Below are positions 54,265 through 64,000 of a stretch of DNA of 64,000 nt, in pieces (within the stretch, counting starts at the first letter, position 1; each line of letters begins with the position of its first letter). Under the pieces are notes generated by a model that ran no database searches, was not told where the DNA came from, and saw only the letters and a program-made list of their open reading frames with translations. Source of the DNA: Gordius sp. MW1 (lineage: Eukaryota; Nematomorpha; Gordioida; Gordea; Gordiidae); assembly GCA_964036665.1 (NCBI GenBank), contig OZ038528.1, forward strand, positions 17,099,245 to 17,163,244. Reading direction: 5' to 3'. A program made the translations under genes and the position numbers.

Positions 54265-56106
54265 ACTAGCTGTGCCCGGCCAAGCGTTGCTTTGGCTCAG
54301 TCCTTAAGTGGTTAATTAAGTATAAGCTATTAATAAGACTTATCTAAAATGGGGTCATATATGAAATAATTTATAATGTGAAAGGTCCGAATGATTTTAT
54401 GAACCCACTATTTTTAGTATATATTTATATAATAAGACAAACCAAATGCAAATTCTGTTTTAGTCATCAAATCCGACTAAAATTAAATGTTTTTGAAAAA
54501 ATTGCTTATTAATGCTGTTACTTTTTATACAATAATACCATTATTTTATTTTTCTAGTTAGCTGATTTATTTGAAATACAATTTTCTTTAATATAATAAA
54601 ATAATTATTGAAGGATGGATAATTATTAAAAATATGCTTCTATGATCGACCACGTGATAATAATGACAAAAACTGCATAATTTAAATTTTATTTATTTAA
54701 TTTAAATAGTCTGTTAAACCCCAATAATTTTAACCGTATACTGTAACATTTTTATTATACTTTTAAATATCTAATTCGAGAAAACCAGCTTTGTATGTAA
54801 GACGTCATTATTGTATATGCTGCTATAAATGAAACTGGACGGGAAATGTCAGATATTTTTAAAACAAAAAGGTATTTTAGGAATCTGAAAAAGCTATTTT
54901 ACCCCTGGCCTATCTGGGCATCTACGGCTAAATTTTCGCTTGAATCGGATCTAGAGTTTCAGAATTTAGCCCTTTTTTAAAACCAAAAGGCCGAGAAATG
55001 TCCGATATTCTTAAAACTAAAAGAATTTTAGCAATCTGAAAAAGCTAATTTACACCTGGCCGCCCTGAGAACCTACGGGTAAAGTTTCGCGCGAATCGGG
55101 CCGGTAGTTTCAGAATTTATTTTCATTTAAATATCTCATTTAATAAAAATTAATGATAGATAATGACATTTATATATAAATAGCATTTACTCAGAATAAT
55201 CAACGTTGGACTATTTTATATTACATTTAAATTATATATCCTTTCATCTTTCTCATTTAAAATATCTCATTTAATGATAATGAGAAAAATTCATCTTCTT
55301 CACCTATATATGTTCTCAAATAATCTATAATTTTATTTATTTTAGGTTAATTCATAAATTTTATGTTGTCACCGTTAAGAAAAGATGACGTTTAAGAAAT
55401 TTAATTCATAAATTTTATGTTGTCACCGTTAAGAAAAGATGACGTTTAAGAAATTTAATTCATAAATTTTATGTTGTCTTGTCACCGTTAAGAAAAGATG
55501 ACGTTTAAGAAATTTAATTCATAAATTTTATGTTGTCTTGTCACCGTTAAGAAAAGATGACGTTTAAGAAATTTAATTCATAAATTTTATATTGTCACCG
55601 TTAAGAAAAGATGACGTTTAAGAAATTTAATTCATAAATTTTATGTTGTCTTGTCACCGTTAAGAAAAGATGACGTTAAAGAAATTTAATTCATAAATTT
55701 TATATTGTCACCGTTAAGAAAAGATGACGTTTAAAAAATTTAATTCATAAATTTTATGTTGTCACCGTTAAGAAAAGATTACGTTTTACTACAAACTACT
55801 ATAAGTGATACACTTTTACTACAGAACTGTCTATATATTCAAATTTTCGACGAACGCGAGGAGGTGCGTTTGATTGACATTTTATTGAACGTCAAAACGT
55901 ATAAAACCCAATATCTCGAAAATTAAAAGGAATTTTAGGAATCTGAAAAAGCTATTTTACCCCTGGCCGCCCTGGGAACCTAGGGGTAAATTTTCGCGCG
56001 AATCGGGCCGGTAGTTTCAGAGATTAGCCCTTACATACATATATACATATATACATACATATATACATATATATATACATATATACACTTTACTTTATAT
56101 ATATAG
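54265..56106. repeat. Dispersed repeat cluster starting GACTAGCTGTGCCCGGCC
   Basis: Matches 34138-35056: gcccggccaagcgttgctt, then ttgaaggatggataattatt, gaatctgaaaaagctatttt, tcgcgcgaatcgggccggta. It ends in an (ACATATAT)n tract at 56033-56106. It contains the minisatellite at 55351-55786. Confidence 0.6.
55351..55786. repeat. 54/59-bp minisatellite, 8 units
   Basis: Unit ttcataaattttatgttgtc, accgttaagaaaagatgacg, tttaagaaatttaa. Some units carry an extra TTGTC. Absent from the related repeat at 34-35 kb. Confidence 0.92.
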
Positions 56107-57427
56107 ATAACATCACGGAAAATTACATTTATTATTTGCTTAAATTTTTCACCTCGTTTGATATTTATGAAGGGGAGAGGGCAGTAAATCATTTTTATCA
56201 TCAGGATAGAAATGCAAAAGTCAGGGAAATTGGCTTAGAGGCTCAATATTTACTTTTCTTTCTCTGAATAACGTTATTAAAGCTTGTTCAACCCCTAATA
56301 TTATTACGTATAGGATTAGTTTTTTGGACGGCTCTGTGTTTATTTAAATAAATTTATTTGTTAAAAGAAGGACGCTGATATTAAATCAAATATGGGAATT
56401 ATTGGTGAGAAACCCAAAGGTTTCATATACCCAAGCCTGAAGTTTGGAGTTAGGGTATTTTAACCCCGGGGTTTTAAAAAAACTCAATAACCTGACCTTA
56501 GGCGCACAATAGTTTCGCCCGACGTAAAGATTTACGCCACTAATGGAAATACACGCCCATCATCCAGCTGTTTAATACCCTCGACAGAAAAAATGTAAGT
56601 GATGAAATGCTTCCACCCCAACTAGGGCCCAATTAAGATGTGTTAGTAAGATGGTTAACTTAACCAAATCCTATACCTAATTAAGCGACGGACAATATAC
56701 TGCATGAAGGTTAAAGTCAAATCTACGTTTAATTTATTGCAAAATTTGAGTCAGAGCAAGTCTATCTATTTAAAAGATTGTTACTACCTTTTTGGTGTAG
56801 TCTATTGATTGATAAACTGTAAAAAGCATATATAGACATTTTTTGTACATCTTCGGGAGTTTTACGGTATCACAGCATCGTTGGAAGGACTCTTGGCATC
56901 TTAATTATTTTCAATATTGGCTGGAAGTTTTAGCTCGATACCTTTTACGAGTAATAAAGTGCTAACTCAAATTTTGGGTACCCCACATAATATTTGCCAC
57001 TATATTCCAATATTTCAAATCCTTTAAAAATGAATGAATGGTGGAGCAAGCCAAGGAGCAGGCTTTTTAAAAGAATCGAGATAGACATGTTGCAACTGCA
57101 AAATAAACCTAAATGAAGGAATAGTATATTTTATACGAGGTCGATGCTTTGGCTTACTCCTATTATATCTACGCACTTCTTTAATTATATGACGCACTAA
57201 TATTGTTAAAAAGTGGTAATTTTAAAATGATGCCGATGTTTTGGGCCATTGAGTTTTTTAAATCTGATTTTTATAGTCAAGTTTAATTCATAAAGAGGCT
57301 TTAAAGTCGATGCCTGGCTTATAATGAATAAAGATAGGATAAGCGATAAGTAAATACACAACCTTTAAAGGCATGGGCGTAGCAAGGGGGTGCTCCCCCT
57401 CTAATCTAAAACCTGGCTACGGTCATT
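56107..57427. other. Intergenic DNA with a deleted MITE
   Basis: No supported gene. 57373-57424 is a short GGGCGTAGC..CTGGCTACG MITE remnant directly abutting the LTR element. Confidence 0.4.
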
Positions 57428-57633
57428 ATTATAACTCGATTTAATTGGGTATTGACGCGATAAAATAATATGGCTAAATCATGTGATAATGGAATATATA
57501 TATGAATTGAGAAAAAAGGGTATATATAAAATACGAACCGAAGTTTTTAAACAACATTAAAATACAATATTAAAATATCAATATTAAAATACAATATCTA
57601 TATAACATAAAATACAATATTCAAATATATAAC
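57428..57633 (-). repeat. 3' LTR of Ty3/gypsy element
   Basis: Same start as the 5' LTR, immediately after the purine tract at about 57636-57653. Small indels in the caatattaaaata run distinguish the two. Confidence 0.85.
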
Positions 57634-57659
57634 ATATCTCCTCCCTTTCTTTTTGGCTT

Positions 57660-57929
57660 TTAATTATATTTCCTCGATAAGTATTGAAGGTGGGTTAGGC
57701 TTAACTGACGGTTGTACACTTGCACCAGCTCTTGTGTATCTAAGAACCTCTTCCTTAGTTGGTCGACATGCTTCCGCAATAGCCTTCCATCCGCTTCCAC
57801 TGAGTAGGACAACGGTTCCGTTCTTGTTGCCATGAAACCCTCATGCCAACCTTGACTCGATTTCTTTCTCACCCATTTCGGTTGCTCAGGAAGGAATACT
57901 CCTGCCTTTAATTCCTTGTCATGCGCCAA
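57660..57929 (-). pseudogene. Integrase C-terminal tail
   Basis: Reads FLPEQPKWVRKKSSQGWHEG then PLSYSVEADGRLLRKHVDQL. The G-P-x-S-Y-x-V-x-x-D-G-R..R-H-x-D-Q-L-R pattern closes the pol of K02A2.6-like gypsy elements. Confidence 0.8.
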
Positions 57930-58178
57930 GCTATCGACATTGGCAGCAGATTTATGCCAAATCCCGTACTTGAACCCAGAAACGGCAGTATCGGTAGGGC
58001 CATCACTTGCCTCTCTTTGGTCGCTTATCGGCCTGGCTTCTTCGTTGGTGGCTTCATGCCTTTTGTCTTAGGCCCTTTAATTTATTTGCTTGAACCATGT
58101 CTCGGCTTCCTTGTAGTTGCCGGTTTCCCATATAAAGCGGCTAGATTGTTGAGTGTGGGAAGTATTTCGAACCCGAAT

Positions 58179-58442
58179 TCAAGATGGAACCCGACCCATT
58201 GCTGCTTCCCGATTGGCCGTATACACTAGTTCCGTTATTAGCACCGTCTGAGTCTGCCTCTGGTTATCTTCGAACCCGAGATCACTGAGCGTTAGGTTTG
58301 ATGCCCTATGGTCGGTGTTCATGGCAGAAATGTCTTCATCGTATTTCTCAATGTTCGCCATGTATTCCGAGTGTTTGCCCATTTCTTCCAACGCAGCCAC
58401 GTTTTGTTCGCTAGCCATCAGCTCTTGTTGAATCTTAGCCAA
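58179..58442 (-). pseudogene. Unidentified 87-residue open segment in place of RT
   Basis: An acidic, helix-prone peptide (MAKIQQELMASEQNVAALEE.. NIEKYDEDISAMNTDHRASN). Not recognised. It sits where RT should be, so it may come from another element. Confidence 0.4.
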
Positions 58443-58451
58443 CTCGTCTCG

Positions 58452-58798
58452 TTACCAAGCATCTTGACACGTAACCGAGGTTTGATTGTTTAAACTACTT
58501 ACATTATGAACTTCAACTATTGGGGGAAGTGATATATTAAAAGCTAAACTCCATGGTAAACCAAAAAGCGGTATCTCCTTACCCTTGCTAACCACCACTG
58601 TTAAAAATTTTGTTCCCTTGCCCACTTGAACCTTCACCGTTGATTCACCCAATATCTCTAGAGCTGTACAACCGTACACTAGAGGTGGTATGGCCTTTCT
58701 AAGTACGGGCCGGCCGAATTATTTCCATAACGATGCATTAATTACAGATACCTGCGCCCCTGTGTCAAAATCCATCACTGTTTAGAGATCGTTGATTT
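58452..58798 (-). pseudogene. Aspartic protease and protease-RT linker remnant
   Basis: The minus strand reads MDFDTGAQVSVINA (D-T-G-A catalytic motif), then, in the frame to 58452, GESTVKVQVGKGTKFLTVVV and GLPWSLAFNISLP. The last matches the G-R-x-W-L segment just before gypsy RT. Frames are broken. Confidence 0.75.
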
Positions 58799-59655
58799 TC
58801 ATCCTAATCGTGGCACGACCCCTCGACGATTAATCTGGCATATTGAATCCATAGAAACGGCATCATTATCTTCCCCGGTTGTATTTATATATACTTGCTG
58901 AATCTTAGAATCGTCTTTACAACACCGGGCGTAATGTCCTCTATTATTACACTTTCTGCAATACGCCATGAAGGCGGGACACTGATTTGGGCGATGATTC
59001 CAGTCGCAACGTTGGCATTTAAAAATCTTGTCGGTTTTAAAAGACCTGTCGTCTTGCGTCCTTGATATCTTTTGGATCAGAGGAACATTTCCTTGAATCT
59101 CACCCTCGGCTCTTTCGATTGTCAGTGCCATTTCCAGCACCTTTTCCAATGTGAGAGCACTACCATCCTTCTCTTCACAATTGGGAAAATTTGTACGAAT
59201 TTCGAGTTCTAAACGTTTAAGATCAACTCCAAAAATCAGCTGATCCCAAATACGTGCCTCTATGTATACTTTAAAGTTTCAATTTTGGACTGTGGAATTT
59301 ATTTTTCTATAAAAATCTAAAACCGATTCACCTGAGCCTCTTTTCGATCGCATCAGTTCCTTCTCGCCGCAAATGCCGAAGTTGTCTTTTTAAATACTTT
59401 ACGCAAAGCCGAGACAATTTCATCCCATATGGCATCCTTAAAAAGTTTTGGACATAAAAATTGAGACAGCTTCCTTAAATTGGCCGTGCTTAGAAATGTT
59501 CTGATTAACTTTTTCCTTACCACATTGGATGATAGTCCTATAACATCAAGGCGAGCGTCCACGTAATCTATATAGTCTTCGATATTCTCATTGCTGGAAT
59601 CAAATTCCTTAAGGGATATTTTTTCCAATTTAGAATAATCCGATTCTAAAGTCAT
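58799..59655 (-). pseudogene. gag (broken by a frameshift and a stop)
   Basis: Starts at the ATG at 59655 (MTLESDYSKLEKISLKEFDS), shifts frame near 59353 and has an internal stop near 59280. It continues ARIWDQLIFGVD and ends with two zinc knuckles: C-Q-R-C..H..Q-C-P and YCRKCNNRGHYARCC. The order capsid-like then knuckle pair is that of Ty3/gypsy Gag. Confidence 0.85.
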
Positions 59656-59675
59656 CGCAGACTCGCAGCGCCAAA

Positions 59676-59886
59676 TATTATAACTCGATTTTATTGGGTA
59701 TTGACGCGATAAAACAATATGGCTAAATCATGTGACAATGGAATATATATATGAATTGAGAACAAAAGGCATATATAAAATACGAACTGAAGTTTTCAAA
59801 CAACATTAAAATACAATATTAAAATATCAATATTAAATACAATATTAAACTATATAACATAAAATACAATATTCAAATATATAACA
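59676..59886 (-). repeat. 5' LTR of Ty3/gypsy element
   Basis: Starts TGTTATATATTTGAATATTG on the minus strand and ends ..cgagttataata, followed by the primer-binding region tttggcgctgcgag. Confidence 0.85.
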
Positions 59887-60000
59887 CCCAGGTTTAGAGG
59901 AACAATTCAATTTAATTTATTACACTAATTAATTTAGAGGTTATTTATGTATATCAGATTCTTAATAGCCTAATACACTGCCATATTCTTTATAAAGGTA

Positions 60001-60270
60001 TGTAGTGTTGCGTCAATTACTATTTTGCTCGCGGCATATTACATATGTCTTAAATCTTAATTGACTCATTTACATTACCTTACTACTTCGCGACGTTAAT
60101 TGACCAATCAGATATAACTCGCATTCACCACTAAATGTAATTGATTTATTCAATTAATTCGCGATTATATAAAGGCGTTTAAAACACTTCTTCATCACTC
60201 TTTCAACTCTTCGAACTCTTTTCTTTTCCCCCACTTTATTATATTCCTTCAATAAAGAGTCTCCCCTCAT
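60001..60270 (+). repeat. 5' LTR of short LTR element
   Basis: Starts tgtagtgttgcgtcaa. It has a TATA-like attatataaaggcg (about 60163) and aataaagagtctcccctcat (poly(A) signal) near the end, so promoter and 3' end signals are intact. Confidence 0.85.
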
Positions 60271-60949
60271 AATAATTGGTGACCCCGCATTTCGGGGGAG
60301 TCGTTTTTTTCCCTCCCCCAGAATACGCCCTTAAGCAACGGCGTCTTTGTTTTTTTTGTTGTTAAAATTATGAAACTTAGATATTGGGACTTCTTAGTCA
60401 ATCTGGCAGCCAATACAAATATTGTAAAGACACGAACCAAACAGGTCAACCTCTAAAAATTGAAGTCTGCGTGTCCGACTGCTATGCTTTCCTACCTGAT
60501 TACTACTACGACAAAAAAAAACCTCGATGCCCTGCTACACCTCTACATAGACAACAACGTCTGCCGAACGCCCAACCACTACTCTGCGCATGGCCATAAT
60601 CACACAACCCATCTCAACATCAACACCACATGGCTTCTTGCAACGAGCAAAGACTACGTTCGGCAAAACAAAAACACCTTCTACCAACGTTCTCACCACC
60701 GCTTACCGGCTTAGTTGAAGACCGATTGCAATTCCAATATAGATACCTCTGCCCGCGGCATGTATCTTATTAATATATTGGATAGCACCACAACAACACG
60801 CACACAAATCACCCTCGGCCACTTAACTAACAACCACGGTAGGCGGAAGAAAACTGGCTGGTAGTACGAACATCCCTTACCTATATTTTCCATCAACCAA
60901 GAAATTTTTCAATTTTATGTAAGGCTCCACGTCAACGAAGGAGACTATT

Positions 60950-61218
60950 TGTAGTGTTGCGTCAATTACTATTTTGTTCGCGGCATATTCCTTATGTCAT
61001 GAAACTTAATTGACTCATTTACATTACCTTACTACTTCGCGACTTAATTGACCAATCAGATATAACTCGCATTCACCACTAAATGTAATTGATTTATTCA
61101 ATTAATTCGCGATTATATAAAGGCGTTTAAAACACTTCTTCATCACTCTTTCAACTCTTTGAACTCTTTTCTTATCCCCCACTTTATTATATTCCTTCAA
61201 TAAAGAGTCTCCCCTCAT
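60950..61218 (+). repeat. 3' LTR of short LTR element
   Basis: Same boundaries and signals as the 5' LTR. Purine-rich gaaggagac lies just before it. Confidence 0.85.
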
Positions 61219-61733
61219 TGTAGGTATAATTGTAATTGAAATCTCAACTGCTAAAACTCTCAGCACCTCACATAACTACAATAAGCAACTTTATCTAGGC
61301 AAGAATTTGCGTCTAATTATTCTATGTAACTTTTTTCCAGGGATGTACAGACAATGACATTCTAAGCTCTACTTATTACCATACTGCAATAGCTTCGCTT
61401 ATATTTATTATTTGCCAAAGTTAAATTTTAATATAGATTTGTTATTTAATTATATGTGTCATTACTTAATTTACATATTCATACATAATATGAATTTAAT
61501 TATTACAATATAAATTGTATACATTTGCGCTTATTTTTTTATTTAAGAATTTATATTAGAGTTCAATAGAAAATTTCACTTCTGTGCAAATCGTAATATG
61601 TGCATTTCGTAATACAGGCAAGAATTGCTTATGCGCATGCGCAGTTATAACCCTCTGCGTTTGGTAAGTTTTCTAATATTATTATCTTTTATTTTGTAAA
61701 TATTATTATCGTTTATTTTGTAAATTTAATGTA

Positions 61734-61780
61734 ATCTAGGCAAAATGTAATATAGGCAAGGGTTAGGGTTAGATTTAGTG
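61734..61780. repeat. Fragment of the HINE-like element
   Basis: aggcaaaatgtaatataggc followed by aagggttagggttagattta also occurs at about 12068 and 30951. Confidence 0.7.
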
Positions 61781-61917
61781 ATTTATTTGATAATATGTAT
61801 TCCTTATTACGAAATGCACATATTACGAAATGCACCAGATTCGAAAATTTAATATCATGTGATATACCGCCAAATTTTTTGAAGTTATCCACTTTGAATT
61901 TTTAAAAAAATCCGTTA

Positions 61918-63787
61918 ATGAAAAGAGCTAGACCAAAAGTTGGTATCCCAACTAAGGATTTCAGAGGATGCAATAAAGCGATAGCTTGTGAGAAAAGAAT
62001 GAGAGAAAAAGAAGACATGATGGAAAAAATTAGGGGTACAACAGAGCAAGGACAACTGTTAGTCAAAAGTAAATTCTTTGCTATAAACCCACACTCTAAC
62101 ATCTTTTAACTTATTAATGCAAATAATTGTAATTCTTAGGTGCATCTGGGAATTTATTTCAGAAAAAGTATAACAATTATATTACCGAAAAAGAAAAGAA
62201 GATAAAACAACAGAAAGAAGAGAAAAAACCAATTTTTAAATTTTACCATGTCGATAACACATTTGGGTTCAATTTCTACAATGCGCCCTTTCTTCATAAT
62301 GTCCCCATAAAATTTGTAGGTGATAATTTTAGTTACCTTAAATAGCTAATTATTGATTTAGGGAAATAAAGTACAACATTTGGATCAGAAAAACTCAAGT
62401 ATAAACTTTGTGCATTCTTTTAAGTAATTTTTACTCATCTTGGGAATTGTTTTTAAGCTTTATATATAAAATATTAATATTAATTAGAATAAACTTTAGA
62501 ACTAGGATTTATATTACATCGTAACCTTAATATTTTTATATTGTATTTAGCTATCCTTTATGTTATTTAGAAATGACCTAATAGCTAGCTTACCTTATAT
62601 TATTTTGATATATGTTTTACAATTGATAGACCAAATGTTAAAAATAGAAATAGGCAAGTTTTTGGTTATTGAGATTGTTGCTAACGTTTAACTATTTTGC
62701 ATTAAATATTACTAATCTTTTAAAGATATAGGATGTTTGAGCATATTGATTTGTTTTGACATTTTTGGATTATTTTTGTGAGTTTTCTTATAAATGTGTA
62801 GATTATAGATGTTTGAGCCTAAATTTAGAATTAATTTTAAATTGTATATTAACTCAATGTTTCTAAAAATTAGTTTTGACAGAAGTGTTTAAATGATTTG
62901 TATAATGAGATTGGCCTAAAATTATTCTTGTGGGTCAAATATGTATGATATTTCCAACAGCTTTAAACATTTTTTTATATGCCTTTTATAGTTTATATTC
63001 ATTAGAACACACATAATAATAATTAAATATTTATAAAATTTTAAAATTGCTTCCACAAATTTCTGTTATATTACAACATGGGAGAGCTATTAAATGAAAG
63101 CTTTGATTTTTCTTCAATCTATTTAAGGTCTTTAAAAAGCATTTATAATTAAATAATAATTAGAAAGAATTTTTTGCAGTTACTCGCTACCCATTTGCAT
63201 AGTCTATGTTAAGAAAAGGAATGTGATCTTATTTAATTTGTTGATTTGCTTTAACCAAATTTATGTGTTCTTTGAATATATGGGGGCTATTAACAGTTTT
63301 ATAACGATGATAGTTTATTATGCATTAGTGCCAATATTTGATTTACTTTTTTTAACCTAATTTTAAAGAGTTTTGTGTAAATCAGCTCTTTTTATTCTTT
63401 ATCATGTATTTGGTCCAACAGTTGCCGGGTTTGTTCTGATAAGTTTCTTTCATCTTGATTGGGTAAGGGCCATGTCCTAACTTATATTTGTAGTTTTTAT
63501 AACTTTGGCCACTTGCTTTCCACGCAACACGAGGTTGCCCTCTTACTCACGTCCCTGGCATTTCCATGTTTAATACTTTTTGATTTACATCATTCGTCTC
63601 CCTTATTTGTATATCTGCTAATGATAGCTTAAAGGTTTTCGTAAATAATTTATTTTTATTTATTTATACTTGTGCAGGCTTTACTTTTAAATTTTATCGT
63701 TTATCATAGAAAATATTAAACCTAAGGATCTGTACAGCCACATCCCAGCCAGAGTCGATACGGGCTTAAAGCGACTCAAAAAAACAA
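61918..63787 (+). CDS. Tentative 3-exon gene of unknown function, possibly continuing past the window
   Basis: Exon 1 is 61918-62068 (ATG after an in-frame stop; MKRARPKVGIPTKDFRG). Exon 2 is 62140-62319 (acceptor attcttag, donor GTAG|gtgata; ASGNLFQKKYNNYITEKEKK, KPIFKFYHVDNTFGFNFYN). Exon 3 is 63710-63787 (acceptor ttatcatag; ENIKPKDLYSHIPARVDTGL). All three share one frame after splicing with phase 1 at each junction. Without the second splice, exon 2 stops at 62345. The protein is basic and Lys/Glu-rich, with no domain I recognise. The sequence looks coding, but gene and function are unproven. Confidence 0.5.
62346..63709 (+). other. Candidate intron of the tentative gene
   Basis: Strongly AT-rich, no other feature seen. 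Confidence 0.35.
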
Positions 63788-64000
63788 GTTTAAATATTTT
63801 ATATTTTTTAATTTATATTATTTCATGTCCTATGAGATTTTTAGTATTAACAAATCGCGATTTTCTCTCCAATGTTTGCACTTGCCTCATAGATCAAATA
63901 GGGGGGGGGGGTAGGATAGAATAGTTAAAATTAATAAAGATGTCGGGGCGGGCTTTAGTCTGGCCCATAAATGGATAAATATCTTTGCTCAAAGAATAGA

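Larger units (their letters stand above)
57428..59886 (-). mobile_element. Ty3/gypsy LTR retrotransposon, internally deleted
   Basis: Two ~206-211 bp LTRs (5' LTR 59886-59676, 3' LTR 57633-57428) about 93% alike. A polypurine tract (aaaaagaaagggaggaga) abuts the 3' LTR. Inside: gag with zinc knuckles, a protease-to-RT linker and an integrase C-terminal tail. The reverse transcriptase, RNase H and integrase core are absent; the body is ~2 kb against 4-5 kb in intact relatives. Confidence 0.88.
60001..61218 (+). mobile_element. Short non-autonomous LTR retroelement
   Basis: Two ~270-bp LTRs (60001-60270 and 60950-61218) about 95% alike flank a ~680-bp body. The body begins attggtgaccccgcatttcg, a primer-binding-site-like start after the 5' LTR. 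No gag or pol motif recognised. AGGTA at 59996-60000 and 61222-61226 may be a 5-bp target duplication, if the LTR ends 3 bases later than drawn. Confidence 0.8.

Noticed and set aside
1-64000. CRISPR arrays, bacterial operons or riboswitches
   Set aside because: The tandem repeats lack unique spacers of CRISPR type, and all recognisable genes are eukaryotic and spliced.

Overview
The window is nuclear DNA from an AT-rich, transposon-dense invertebrate genome, most likely an arthropod. This rests on spliced genes with GT..AG introns, a nuclear mitochondrial ribosomal protein gene, a Phe-tRNA synthetase alpha gene and an invertebrate-style ADAMTS protease. The species cannot be named from sequence alone. 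No bacterial operon, CRISPR array or rRNA gene is present.

Genes. (1) 444-2328 (+) holds the last five exons of cytosolic phenylalanyl-tRNA synthetase alpha (FARSA). (2) 3456-22756 (-) is an ADAMTS-type secreted zinc metalloprotease. I assembled 15 coding exons, about 913 residues, by checking splice phase at every junction: signal anchor, M12B propeptide, RKKR furin site, HEMGHNFGMVHD zinc site, disintegrin-like module, thrombospondin repeat and Cys-rich module. The final exon is not found. Genes 1 and 2 converge tail to tail. (3) 20503-22485 (+) is an intronless 660-residue alpha-helical protein of unknown function, nested antisense in ADAMTS intron 1. (4) 43588-44456 (-) is mitochondrial ribosomal protein uS12m, with a 22-nt first coding exon. 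(5) 61918-63787 (+) is a tentative three-exon gene of unknown function that may continue past the window.

Mobile DNA fills most of the rest. The standout is a 6.4-kb foldback element (47489-53911). It has about 450-bp unique inverted termini, kilobase arrays of a roughly 80-bp unit made of G and C runs in opposite orientation, a 1.2-kb AT-rich middle, and 7-bp flanking direct repeats. Two copies of a Helitron/HINE-like element (11.83-13.64 and 30.73-32.46 kb) carry arrays of a 100-130 bp unit with paired CCAAT/ATTGG boxes. Other elements are several hAT mini-elements with exact 8-bp target duplications, two copies of a MULE-like MITE with 9-bp duplications, a pogo-like MITE and a TAA-flanked foldback. 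There is also a Ty3/gypsy element lacking RT and the integrase core, a short LTR element without a recognisable pol, three decayed LINE fragments, and an uninterrupted ~697-bp TATG microsatellite.

Layout: 0-2.3 kb FARSA; 2.3-22.8 kb ADAMTS with TE-loaded introns and the nested gene; 22.8-37 kb AT-rich intergenic DNA with MITEs, the second HINE copy and hAT pieces; 37-43.4 kb LINE fragments around the microsatellite; 43.6-44.5 kb uS12m; 47.5-53.9 kb giant foldback; 54-61.2 kb dispersed repeats and LTR elements; 61.9 kb onward the tentative gene. The genes share no evident pathway.
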